This document shows positions 41,860 through 50,515 of a stretch of DNA of 64,000 nucleotides, piece by piece. The notes under the pieces were generated by a model. It had not been told where the DNA came from. It saw only the letters and a program-made list of their open reading frames with translations, and searched no databases. A program made the position numbers and the translations under genes. Each line of letters begins with the position of its first letter. The stretch's first letter is position 1. The stretch is from Sediminibacterium ginsengisoli. Lineage in GTDB: Bacteria; Bacteroidota; Bacteroidia; Chitinophagales; Chitinophagaceae. Location of the stretch: contig NZ_FUWH01000002.1 of the NCBI RefSeq assembly GCF_900167075.1, forward strand, positions 91,005 to 155,004, given 5' to 3'.

Positions 41860-42792
41860 ATGTCTATTTTAGGAGGTTTAGGTCTGTCTGTTGGTGAGTT
41901 GCTGGCTGGAAAGCTGGCCGATGCAGGTTATAAGGAATTAACCAAAAAGCAGATCTCGGAGTATGAAAGCGCGCTCTATGACATCATTGAACGGACGAAC
42001 AAAGAGTTTGAGAAAAAGTGTCCGGTTGAGGAAAAGGGAGGTATCCCTTTTTATAAATCACAAACGCTGCTGGATGTGTTGCTTGGATTCAGGTTAAGCA
42101 ACCGTTTCGATGAAAAATACCTGGGGGCAGCAATCAAGGCGGATGACCGCATCATTGCGCCAACAAAAGAACAATTACAGTTGTATTTTGAGATCTTCGA
42201 CCGGCAGCTTGAATCAATACCCAAGATCAAGGCGTTAAATATCACCAGTAATTACAAGGAAGAAATATTTCTTATACACGAGGCACTGCAAAGAATCGAA
42301 CAGCAACATTCAGCATACCTGGCACTGGCCAAACAGCAAATGGCCATCCAGTTGCAACCCGATGTTGAGTTCCGTGTTTTTTGCCAGCGTACCCAAAGGA
42401 ATTTTCCTTATGATAAAATGGGGCTGTTCCTGGAGATGACCAATCACAGCGCTTCTATTTCCATTAATCAGATCAAAGTCATTGTACGATGCGAAGCGCA
42501 GGGAGATTGCAAAGGATTCAATACATGGTTCATGACTACTGGAAATCTTAAACCTGGTGAACAACAAAGGATCGAATCCTTTTTTGAATATGAGGGACTG
42601 ATCGCCAGTAGTTTTCCTGAAGGTAGTGTTGATCATTCAGGTGTCGGTGAAACCCGGGATTTTTTACCCCACCCTGCATACGAGGTATATCCATTAAGTG
42701 TTATGACGGAGTTTCTTCCCAGATACAAGGGTGCCGAAATGGTAAAAGATACCCTATCTCTTTTTTTGTTTGTAAAGCGTAAGAAACCTTGA
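41860..42792 (+). CDS. hypothetical protein with helical N-terminal region
   Basis: A 310-residue protein. A glycine-rich start (ILGGLGLSVGELLAGKLADA) is followed by an all-helical region to about residue 165 (YESALYDIIERTNKEFEKK, KSQTLLDVLLGF, APTKEQLQLYFEIFDRQLES). The second half is beta-rich (EFRVFCQRTQRNF, ASISINQIKVIVR, GNLKPGEQQRIESFFEYEG). The helical part recalls, only by eye, N-terminal regions of some NACHT/STAND proteins in Bacteroidota, but no NTPase follows. A terminator lies 140 bases downstream. No function is assigned. Confidence 0.6.
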   Translation: MSILGGLGLSVGELLAGKLADAGYKELTKKQISEYESALYDIIERTNKEFEKKCPVEEKGGIPFYKSQTLLDVLLGFRLSNRFDEKYLGAAIKADDRIIAPTKEQLQLYFEIFDRQLESIPKIKALNITSNYKEEIFLIHEALQRIEQQHSAYLALAKQQMAIQLQPDVEFRVFCQRTQRNFPYDKMGLFLEMTNHSASISINQIKVIVRCEAQGDCKGFNTWFMTTGNLKPGEQQRIESFFEYEGLIASSFPEGSVDHSGVGETRDFLPHPAYEVYPLSVMTEFLPRYKGAEMVKDTLSLFLFVKRKKP

Positions 42793-42832
42793 GAAGAAAC
42801 GTCGATGATACTATTGTCACTTTTACTGGTGA

Positions 42833-42925
42833 TCTGAAGATGGAAAGCTGAGAGTAAAGACAATTGGTGAAACACTTTACTATAACCGGGATGATGTTTT
42901 TAAACTGATAAAAGAAGGATATTGA
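42833..42925 (+). pseudogene. remnant of an HTH_17/excisionase-type DNA-binding protein
   Basis: A 30-codon frame with no start codon, bounded upstream by a stop, reads SEDGKLRVKTIGETLYYNRD then DVFKLIKEGY. This matches the C-terminal wing of short HTH_17 (excisionase/MerR-like) proteins, where an IG-x-x-x-YY segment is followed by a helix such as RDDVFKLI. The N-terminal helix-turn-helix is missing, so it looks like a broken gene. It lies between an unknown gene and a tRNA. Confidence 0.45.
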
Positions 42926-42931
42926 AGAATT

Positions 42932-42954
42932 GCCCTCATTGAGGGCTTTTTTTT
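42932..42954 (+). terminator. rho-independent terminator
   Basis: GCCCTC and GAGGGC pair around a three-base loop, followed by eight T residues. It ends rightward transcription from the unknown gene at 41860-42792. Confidence 0.85.
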
Positions 42955-43012
42955 GCCGTCAACTGAAAAGTTATTAACAGAATCAAAAACAGGCCTTAGT
43001 TTCTCGTAAATG

Positions 43013-43042
43013 AAAAATGGCTTACATTTTATATGTAAGCCA
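43013..43042 (-). terminator. rho-independent terminator of tRNA-Ala
   Basis: Read on the minus strand, a perfect 10-bp stem (TGGCTTACAT with ATGTAAGCCA) closes a five-base loop and is followed by five T residues. It lies 12 bases after the tRNA. Confidence 0.88.
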
Positions 43043-43054
43043 CTGCTTTACAAG

Positions 43055-43128
<74 letters not shown>

Positions 43129-43315
43129 GTAAAATAAGAGCCCTCATTTTCAGAGGAATTGCAAATGTATAGTTTCGGCCATATCCCGCCAAAAAAATAC
43201 CGCGGATTCTGGTTTGGCGGATTGCAGGTCAGAAATGCAGCTTCAGATACCTGAAACTGCAATCCGGTAATCAACTGTAACAAAAAGCAGCCGGCTGCGT
43301 ATTGCTGTTGCAAAA

Positions 43316-44179
43316 ATGAAAATGATGAAACTGAAAATCACAATACTGTTCCTTTTATTTCACAGCCTGCTTGGAGCGCAGCAGATCGATACCACAAGAC
43401 TGAACCTGGCCGCTTTTGCCGACAGTATCAGCGGTTATGCGACCGATGATTATGAAAAGGCCCGCAAAATACTCTACTGGCTCAGCAGCAGGTTCGAATG
43501 GACAGCTACTGATTACCAGGCACGTACCGTGAACCAGGTCATCGCCCGCCAGGGCGGCAATTGTGCTGAACTGGCGAAAGTATACATGGCTATGATCAAA
43601 GCTTCCGATATCCGTTACCGGGCAACGGCGGAGATTAATATCCATCCTTATACAGAACGCAGGCAGGCATCGGCGGCAGCGCTGGTGAAAGAAAAAGGCA
43701 ACCGTTACAGCGTTTTCGGACTACAGCATAATGACCACCGCTGGGTGGAGATCTATAACAAAACACTCGACAGGTGGGAGCCGGCAGATCCTTCACTGGG
43801 CATCATAGGGCTGGAAAGCTGGCTTAATGCCCGCATGGATTTTGGTGAAAGACATACCAAAGACACTGCCGCCAGCAACCAGATGATCGTGCCATTCGCG
43901 GTCTTTATTCCTGCTGAAGACGGCAGCTGGCTGGATCGGAGTGACTATTACCTGCTGGAGCAGTTCGATGCCTATTACAAAGGCCGGCTATCGTCTCTGC
44001 CGCAATGGACAGAATGGAAAGCTGCTGTACAGGCACTTACGCAACCATCTATGGCAGCTTTTCAAAACCGTGAAAACCTGCATGATCATTCCGCTGCCAT
44101 TTCCCGTGTTGCCAATGCTTATGCTGCGCTGAAACAGGCCTACTCAGGCAGGTTCAAAACTTTATCAGAAAAAAACTGA
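43316..44179 (+). CDS. exported transglutaminase-like protein
   Basis: A 287-residue protein with a signal peptide (MKLKITILFLLFHSLLGA). The transglutaminase-like/cysteine-protease core spans about 45-165. The putative triad is C83 in GGNCAELAKVY, H141 in NDHRWVEIY and D158 in WEPADPSLG. The C-terminal 120 residues are helical. In bacteria this fold is used by proteases and peptide-modifying enzymes acting in the periplasm; the target is not known. It stands between the tRNA and a DUF1801 gene. Confidence 0.85.
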   Translation: MKMMKLKITILFLLFHSLLGAQQIDTTRLNLAAFADSISGYATDDYEKARKILYWLSSRFEWTATDYQARTVNQVIARQGGNCAELAKVYMAMIKASDIRYRATAEINIHPYTERRQASAAALVKEKGNRYSVFGLQHNDHRWVEIYNKTLDRWEPADPSLGIIGLESWLNARMDFGERHTKDTAASNQMIVPFAVFIPAEDGSWLDRSDYYLLEQFDAYYKGRLSSLPQWTEWKAAVQALTQPSMAAFQNRENLHDHSAAISRVANAYAALKQAYSGRFKTLSEKN

Positions 44180-44256
44180 ACCCTGGCAGGCGTGCGGAAA
44201 AAGTTTTATCTTGGAAATGAAACCGGGTAACTCCGTTTCATTATAAAACCCGCAGC

Positions 44257-44685
44257 ATGGCTAAGAACAAAACTATTCCCACCAAAAACAGTGTGGCTGA
44301 TTTCCTTGCCGGCGTGGCAGACCCCGGCAGGCGTGCAGATTGTATCCGCCTCGCAGAGATCATGACCAAAGAAACCGGCTACGAACCCGAAATGTGGGGT
44401 ACAGCGATCGTTGGTTTCGGCAGCTACGATTATAAGTACGAGAGCGGACACGAAGGCAGTGCGCCGCTTGTGGCCTTCTCTCCGCGGAGTAATGCCATCA
44501 GCCTTTATACTTCCATTGAATCCGAAGAGCGCGAACAATTGCGTGAACAGCTGGGAAAACATAAAAGCGGCAAAGGCTGTATATACATCAGCAAACTGTC
44601 TGATGTGAACCAGCCTGTGCTCGAAAAACTGATCAAAGCTTCGGTAAAACACCTGCGCAAAAAATATCCTGCACCGGGAAAATAA
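44257..44685 (+). CDS. DUF1801 family protein
   Basis: A 142-residue soluble protein of the YdhG-like DUF1801 family. Recognisable segments are VADFLAGVADPGRRADCIRL, EPEMWGTAIVGFGSYDYKY and GCIYISKLSDVNQPVLEKL. The family has an iron-chaperone/frataxin-like fold, and its function is mostly unproven. It lies 35 bases before the transferase-like gene on the same strand. Confidence 0.9.
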   Translation: MAKNKTIPTKNSVADFLAGVADPGRRADCIRLAEIMTKETGYEPEMWGTAIVGFGSYDYKYESGHEGSAPLVAFSPRSNAISLYTSIESEEREQLREQLGKHKSGKGCIYISKLSDVNQPVLEKLIKASVKHLRKKYPAPGK

Positions 44686-44704
44686 GTTACAGGTAGTCCG
44701 GCTC

Positions 44705-44712
44705 TATATTTG
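44705..44712 (+). promoter_or_regulatory. possible -7 element (TATATTTG)
   Basis: TATATTTG matches TAnnTTTG and sits eight bases before the ATG at 44721, so the transcript would start almost at the start codon. The same arrangement is seen before the ECF sigma gene. No clear -33 element is present. Confidence 0.35.
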
Positions 44713-44720
44713 AATTGCTT

Positions 44721-45425
44721 ATGTACCTGAAATTTTACCAGATCGAAAAACCTGACCGCGTAACCGGCAAACTGCTCGATGATTACCTTGAAAGAGGCTG
44801 GTACCGTGTTGGCCCGCTGATCATGACCACCGACTTTATCGAATACGAGGGCAGTTATGTACCCGTATTCTGGATCCGCCTCAACCTGCAGCAATACCGG
44901 CTCAGTACCGCGAGCAGCAGGATCTTGCGTCAGAACCAGGGCTTTAGTATTGAAATTGCAAAAAGCGCATTCACCGAAGAAGTTGAAGCACTGTATACCG
45001 GTTACCGGCTCGGGATCAGTTTTCCGGTGCCGCCTACCGCGAGGGAATACCTGCTTGATGTTACCGAACATGAAGTTTACGATACCAAAATGATACTGGT
45101 GCGCGATAACGGGAAACTCATCGCCGCAGGTTTTTTTGATGAAGGTCATCATTCCCTTGCCGGCATCCTCAATATTTTTGATCCCGCATATAAAAAATAC
45201 AGCCTTGGCAAACTGCTCATCCTCAGGAAAATAGAATACGCCATTCAGACCGGCAGAAGTCATTATTATCCCGGTTATGTCAGCAGCCGCATCAGCAAAT
45301 TCGACTATAAATTATTTCCGGATCTGGCTGCCACGGAAGTATTGCTGCCTTATTCCCGGAACTGGTATCCCTATGCCCCGATCGGCAAACAAGGACTCGA
45401 AGGAATACTGATCAATGGTGAGTAA
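44721..45425 (+). CDS. arginyl-tRNA--protein transferase-like protein
   Basis: A 234-residue GNAT-fold protein resembling the C-terminal ATE domain. Segments GWYRVGPLIMTTDFIEYEG, GKLIAAGFFDEGHHSLAGIL and YYPGYV near residue 185 fit the family, in which HYYxGY is a hallmark. The typical enzymes move Arg or Leu from tRNA to protein N-termini. The N-terminal Cys cluster of eukaryotic ATE1 is absent. Bacteroidota carry a short version whose substrate has not, to my knowledge, been shown. The ATG at 44721 is used; the frame extends two codons to a TTG. Confidence 0.7.
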   Translation: MYLKFYQIEKPDRVTGKLLDDYLERGWYRVGPLIMTTDFIEYEGSYVPVFWIRLNLQQYRLSTASSRILRQNQGFSIEIAKSAFTEEVEALYTGYRLGISFPVPPTAREYLLDVTEHEVYDTKMILVRDNGKLIAAGFFDEGHHSLAGILNIFDPAYKKYSLGKLLILRKIEYAIQTGRSHYYPGYVSSRISKFDYKLFPDLAATEVLLPYSRNWYPYAPIGKQGLEGILINGE

Positions 45426-45682
45426 TACCTGATGCGGTTGCTTTTCAGTATGCATCGAAAACCTTATTTTCAACTGACTGTTTTTACCGGCCGCTTAAAT
45501 GGTGCAGCAGACAGCCAGGCTAACAGGTAAAACCGGTAACCGGTAGACCAGAATGGCCATAACAGTGCGATTCCCTGATAAAATACACAAATAGCTTACT
45601 ATTCTGCCAATTTTTTTATAACCAACTCTTGTAAGTTGCAGGCGTTTAGAAATGCTTATTTGTACAATAAGGCTTGTCGTGT

Positions 45683-46498
45683 ATGGAAAATAATTATTCC
45701 CTTGAGGGAAAAGTGATCGTGGTTACCGGCGGGACCGGTATTCTGGGTCATGCTTTTGTTCAGGCGATCGCTGAAGCGGGGGGCATACCCTGCATACTGG
45801 GTCGCAATGAAACCGTGGCAAAAGAACGTGCCGCTGCAATCAATGAAGCTGGTGGCAAAGCACTGGCCCTTGTTGCGGATGTTATGAATGAAGAACAGCT
45901 GACTGCCGCAAAGCAACAGGTGCTGGACACATACGGTCGTGTAGATGGCCTCGTGAATGCTGCCGGCGGTAATATGCCGGCTGGTGTGCTGCAACCCACG
46001 GATAATATCTTCCGCATGAATATGGAAGGTATGAAACAGGTGCTCGACATCAATCTCTGGGGCACACTGATTCCCACACAGGTATTCGGAGAAGCGATAG
46101 CTGCAACAGGCAAAGGCAGTATCGTGAACATTTCTTCCATGAACTCCAAACGTGCCATTACCAAAGTACTTGGCTATAATATGGGTAAAGCCGCGGTTGA
46201 CTGTTATACGCAATGGTTTGCTGTAGAACTGGCAAACCGTTATGGCGACAGCATCCGGATGAACGCGCTCGCCCCGGGATTTTTCCTTACCGAACAGAAC
46301 CGCAACCTGCTTACAAAGCCCGAAGGCGGTTATACAGAACGCGGTGAACTGGTGATCAGGCAGACACCGTTTAAAAGGTTTGGTCACCCCGACGAACTCA
46401 AAGGCGCATTGGTATGGCTGCTGAGCGATGCCTCGAAATTTGTGACCGGTGCAATGATCTGTGTGGATGGCGGTTTTTCTATATTCGGGGGTGTATAA
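45683..46498 (+). CDS. SDR oxidoreductase, likely fructuronate/mannonate reductase
   Basis: A 271-residue short-chain dehydrogenase: VTGGTGILGHAFVQAI, VNAAGGNMPAGVL, catalytic YNMGKAAVD with Ser in ISSMNSK, and ALAPGFFLTEQNRNLL. The PGFFLTEQNR segment and the position 27 bases before mannonate dehydratase are typical of SDRs that replace UxuB and turn D-fructuronate into D-mannonate. It has no similarity to the long-chain UxuB family. ATG 45683 is used; an upstream TTG would add three residues. It opens the uronate end of the polysaccharide locus. Confidence 0.85.
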   Translation: MENNYSLEGKVIVVTGGTGILGHAFVQAIAEAGGIPCILGRNETVAKERAAAINEAGGKALALVADVMNEEQLTAAKQQVLDTYGRVDGLVNAAGGNMPAGVLQPTDNIFRMNMEGMKQVLDINLWGTLIPTQVFGEAIAATGKGSIVNISSMNSKRAITKVLGYNMGKAAVDCYTQWFAVELANRYGDSIRMNALAPGFFLTEQNRNLLTKPEGGYTERGELVIRQTPFKRFGHPDELKGALVWLLSDASKFVTGAMICVDGGFSIFGGV

Positions 46499-46525
46499 CA
46501 AATTCCAGGATCAATTTTAACAATC

Positions 46526-47734
46526 ATGTCAGTCAAGAATATAAAGGATGCCGGAAAGCGTATGGTGCAGACGATGCGCTGGTTTGGTCCGGAAGACCCG
46601 GTAAGCCTTTCAGATATACGTCAGGCCGGCTGCAGCGGTGTGGTAACTGCATTGCATCATATTGCCAACGGGGAAGTGTGGACTGTGGCGGAGATCCGTG
46701 AAAGGATCGCTGTTGTGGAAGCAGCAGGCTTAACCTGGGACGTGGTGGAAAGCGTGCCTGTGCACGAAGCCATCAAAACCCGCACCGGTAATTTTGCTGT
46801 ATATATCGAGAATTATAAAACAACACTGCGTAATCTCGCAGACTGTGGCATCAGGACCGTGACCTATAATTTCATGCCGGTGCTCGACTGGACGCGTACG
46901 GATCTTGCTTATGAAGTAGAAGACGGATCGCGTGCGTTGCGTTTTGAAAAAGCAGCATTCATCGCATTCGATCTTTATATCCTTCAGCGTAAAGGTGCTG
47001 AAGCAGATTATACCGTTCCGGAAATCGCACGTGCAAAAGACCGTTTTGATGCAATGAGCGATGCAGAGCGGAAACAGCTGGAAAGAAATATCATTGCAGG
47101 ATTGCCCGGAAGCGAAGAGAGTTTCACGATCGCACAGTTCCAGGAAGCCCTCGATGCGTATGCAGATGTGGATGAAAATGCGTTGCGGCAACACCTGGTT
47201 GCTTTTCTTCGGGAGATTGTACCTGTTGCAGATGATGCCGGCATTAAACTGGTAGTGCATCCGGACGATCCGCCTTTTGCAATTCTCGGTTTGCCGCGTG
47301 TGGTTCGCAATGCAGAAGATCTGCGCTATATTTTTAATGCGATCCCTTCATTGAACAATGGTCTTTGTTTCTGTACAGGTTCCTTCGGTGTTAATGCCGA
47401 TAATGATCTGCCTGCAATGGTTCGTGAGTTCGGCGACCGCATCAATTTTTTGCATCTGCGCAGCACAAGAAGAAATATTTACGGCGACTTTTTTGAAGAT
47501 AATCATCTTGATGGTAACGTGGATATGTATGCAGTTGTGAAAGCAGTGGTGGAAGTGATGGACAAACGCAACTGTTCCATTGTGATGCGCTCGGACCATG
47601 GCCACCAGATGCTCGACGACCTGAAGAAAAAAACCAACCCCGGCTATTCTGCCATCGGCCGTTTACGCGGTCTCGCAGAACTGCGTGGCCTGGAACTGGG
47701 GATCAGGCAAAGCTTCCCATACTCGCCACAATAA
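46526..47734 (+). CDS. uxuA: mannonate dehydratase
   Basis: A 402-residue TIM-barrel enzyme that converts D-mannonate to 2-keto-3-deoxygluconate. Family segments are [82 protein letters not shown] and [12 protein letters not shown], and [10 protein letters not shown] near the end. His and Cys ligands of the metal lie in HPDDPP and CTGSFG. Length is normal. With the SDR before it, this gives the lower part of glucuronate or galacturonate use. No kdgK or kdgA is in the window. Confidence 0.95.
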   Translation: MSVKNIKDAGKRMVQTMRWFGPEDPVSLSDIRQAGCSGVVTALHHIANGEVWTVAEIRERIAVVEAAGLTWDVVESVPVHEAIKTRTGNFAVYIENYKTTLRNLADCGIRTVTYNFMPVLDWTRTDLAYEVEDGSRALRFEKAAFIAFDLYILQRKGAEADYTVPEIARAKDRFDAMSDAERKQLERNIIAGLPGSEESFTIAQFQEALDAYADVDENALRQHLVAFLREIVPVADDAGIKLVVHPDDPPFAILGLPRVVRNAEDLRYIFNAIPSLNNGLCFCTGSFGVNADNDLPAMVREFGDRINFLHLRSTRRNIYGDFFEDNHLDGNVDMYAVVKAVVEVMDKRNCSIVMRSDHGHQMLDDLKKKTNPGYSAIGRLRGLAELRGLELGIRQSFPYSPQ

Positions 47735-47772
47735 AGCATATCTCTTTAACGGATCGCAACCACTACACGCAT

Positions 47773-50178
47773 ATGAAAAAGACATTGGTATTCATCTGCA
47801 GTACTGTTATGGCCTTAACCGGCATAGCCCAGCAAAAGACCATCTATCATAACGGCTGGATCGATTTCAATAAGAACGGCGTTAAAGATCTGTTTGAAGA
47901 CAGGACTCAACCCATCGGTAAAAGAGTAGAAAATCTCCTGTCGCTGATGACGCTTGACGAAAAGACCTGTCAGCTAGCAACATTATATGGTTATGGTCGT
48001 GTGTTGAAAGATGAAATGCCTACTGCTGCATGGAAAACGGAGATCTGGAAAGATGGCATCGCAAATATCGATGAAGAACTGAACAGTCTCCCTAATAATA
48101 AGAAAGCACAGACCCGTTATTCTTTTCCTTACAGCACACATGCAGAAGCGATCAATACTATTCAGAAATGGTTCATTGAAGAAACCAGGATGGGGATCCC
48201 GGTAGATTTTACCAATGAAGGGATACATGGTCTCTGTCATGACCGTGCCACTCCTTTACCCGCACCGATCTCTATCGGCAGTACCTGGAACCGTGAGCTC
48301 GTAAGGATCGCAGGTGAAACTGCAGGTCGTGAAGCCAAAGCTTTGGGTTATACCAATATCTATGCACCGATCCTCGATCCTGCACGCGATCCGCGCTGGG
48401 GGCGTGTGGTGGAATGTTATGGTGAAGATCCTTTTCATATTGCCGAACTTGGCAAACAGATGGTGAATGGTATCCAGTCGCAGGGAGTAGCAGCAACGCT
48501 TAAACACTTTGCGGTGTACAGTATTCCCAAAGGTGGCAGGGATGGCAATGCAAGAACCGATCCGCATGTGGCGCCAAGGGAAATGCACCAGTTATACCTG
48601 TATCCTTTTGAACGTGTGATCCGGGAAGCGAAACCGCTTGGCGTGATGAGCAGCTATAACGACTGGGATGGCGTTCCGGTAACAGGCAGCTCTTATTTCC
48701 TGACAGAATTATTACGGAAACAATATGGCTTTAACGGGTATGTTGTGTCAGACAGCCGTGCGGTAGAGTTCATCGCATCAAAACACAGGGTGGCTGCCGA
48801 TCTGAAGGAAGCCACACGTATGGCCGTAGAAGCCGGACTGAATGTCTGGTGCGATTTTGCAACCCCTGCTACTTATATCAACAATGTACGCGAACTGGTA
48901 AAAGAAAAGAAACTGAGCATTGAAACGGTGAACCAGCGTGTACGGGATGTGCTGCGTGTGAAATTCATGCTTGGCCTTTTCGATCAGCCCTATGTGGCGG
49001 ATCCAAAAGCGGCAGATAAACTGGTTCACACCCAAAAAGATGATGCGTTTGCTTTACAGATCAACCGTGAATCACTGGTGTTGCTCAAGAATAAAAATGC
49101 ACTGCTTCCTTTGAACCGTTCTGAACTTAAAAATATCCTGGTAACAGGTCCGCTTGCAGATGCTGAGAGCCATACGATCAGTCGTTATGGTCCATCCAAT
49201 AATCCTGTGACATCCGTTCTGAAAGGTATACGTCAGCTTGCAGGAAGTAATGTTCAGGTCAGTTATGAGAAAGGCTGCGAAATTGTAAACGAAGGCTGGC
49301 CAGAAACGGAGATCATCCCAACACCGCTTACCAATCAGGAGCAGGAAGACATCCGCAAAGCTGTGGAAAAAGCCAGAACTGCTGATGTGATCATTGCAGT
49401 ATTGGGTGAAGATGAGAAGCGCGTGGGCGAAAGTCTTACCAGGACCTCACTCGATCTTCCGGGCAGACAACAGCAACTCCTTGAAGCACTTTATGCAACC
49501 GGTAAACCTGTTGTTCTCGTGCTGATCAACGGACAGCCTTTAACCATCAACTGGGCTAATAAATATGTGCCTTCCATACTTGAAGCCTGGTTCCCTGGCC
49601 CTTCCGGCGGAACTGCCATTGCAGAGGCTTTGTTCGGCGATTACAATCCCGGCGGAAAACTTGCGATGACATTCCCGAAATCGATTGGTCAGATCGAACT
49701 GAATTTCCCGTACAAGCCCGGATCGCAGGCAGGACAACCTTCCGAGGGCGATAATGGTTACGGCAAAACAAGTGTGAACGGGCCTTTATATCCTTTCGGT
49801 TACGGATTAAGCTATACCAGCTTTGCATATAGTAATCTTACAGTAACACCCGGTGAACGCAGGCTGAACAGCGGTGAATTTGAGATCAGTGCAACCATCA
49901 GTAATACGGGAAAAGTAAAAGGTGATGAAGTAGTGCAGTTGTATGTAAAAGATATGGTAAGCAGTGTAACTACATACGATCTGCAGCTGCGCGGATTTGA
50001 GCGTATCACATTACAGCCTGGTGAAAGTAAAACCGTACATTTTACACTGAAGCAGCAGGACCTCGCATTGCTGAATGAAAAATTGAAATATGTAACAGAG
50101 CCCGGTGAATTTGAAATAATGCTCGGCAGTTCATCCACGGATCTGCGTCTGAAACAGAAAATCAACATAAAAAACTGA
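47773..50178 (+). CDS. GH3 glycoside hydrolase (beta-xylosidase/glucosidase type)
   Basis: An 801-residue exported enzyme with a signal peptide (KKTLVFICSTVMALTGIAQ). The GH3 N-terminal barrel shows PVDFTNEGIHGLCHDRATPL, GYTNIYAPILDPARDPRWGR and LKHFAVYSIPKGGRDG. The likely nucleophile is D327 in GYVVSDSRAVEF, where most members have SDW. The second domain has VIAVLGEDEKRVGESLTRTS, and a fibronectin-like domain ends the protein (YPFGYGLSYTSFAYSNL). It removes terminal beta-linked sugars, probably xylose or glucose, in the periplasm. Confidence 0.92.
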   Translation: MKKTLVFICSTVMALTGIAQQKTIYHNGWIDFNKNGVKDLFEDRTQPIGKRVENLLSLMTLDEKTCQLATLYGYGRVLKDEMPTAAWKTEIWKDGIANIDEELNSLPNNKKAQTRYSFPYSTHAEAINTIQKWFIEETRMGIPVDFTNEGIHGLCHDRATPLPAPISIGSTWNRELVRIAGETAGREAKALGYTNIYAPILDPARDPRWGRVVECYGEDPFHIAELGKQMVNGIQSQGVAATLKHFAVYSIPKGGRDGNARTDPHVAPREMHQLYLYPFERVIREAKPLGVMSSYNDWDGVPVTGSSYFLTELLRKQYGFNGYVVSDSRAVEFIASKHRVAADLKEATRMAVEAGLNVWCDFATPATYINNVRELVKEKKLSIETVNQRVRDVLRVKFMLGLFDQPYVADPKAADKLVHTQKDDAFALQINRESLVLLKNKNALLPLNRSELKNILVTGPLADAESHTISRYGPSNNPVTSVLKGIRQLAGSNVQVSYEKGCEIVNEGWPETEIIPTPLTNQEQEDIRKAVEKARTADVIIAVLGEDEKRVGESLTRTSLDLPGRQQQLLEALYATGKPVVLVLINGQPLTINWANKYVPSILEAWFPGPSGGTAIAEALFGDYNPGGKLAMTFPKSIGQIELNFPYKPGSQAGQPSEGDNGYGKTSVNGPLYPFGYGLSYTSFAYSNLTVTPGERRLNSGEFEISATISNTGKVKGDEVVQLYVKDMVSSVTTYDLQLRGFERITLQPGESKTVHFTLKQQDLALLNEKLKYVTEPGEFEIMLGSSSTDLRLKQKINIKN

Positions 50179-50515
50179 AACTTGTCCGGCTACGTTTATA
50201 AATAATGATTTACCGCTTTCTGAAAAAAATAACCTTAACGTACATGCTATTGACACTAAAGGGTAAAAATGATGCTAAAATTGTTTATTACAATGTAAAT
50301 ACGGCGAACTGACCCGCATGAAAAAAGAATTTACTTGCAATTAGGATTATAGGTGAGTCCGGGCTGTTGCTACGATATGTTTTTTCTGATGAAATACAAT
50401 GGCAGCACAGCAATAAAGAGTTACCTGTTACCCTGATTGCAAACGAAACTCATATTTCTTTCTATTAAACCGAAACTGCGGAAAGGAATATGTATACCCA
50501 AAAACTGCTTGCTAT
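50179..50515. other. leader region before susC
   Basis: A 337-base AT-rich gap without a gene, expected to hold the susC promoter. An ATTGT-N5-ACAAT inverted repeat lies at 50280-50294 and may be an operator. No clear TAnnTTTG element or terminator was recognised. Confidence 0.4.

Noticed and set aside
45656..46501. A 281-codon frame on the minus strand over the SDR gene of the uronate pair
   Set aside because: The plus strand has a complete SDR with all active-site motifs; the minus frame is rich in His and Cys with no family.
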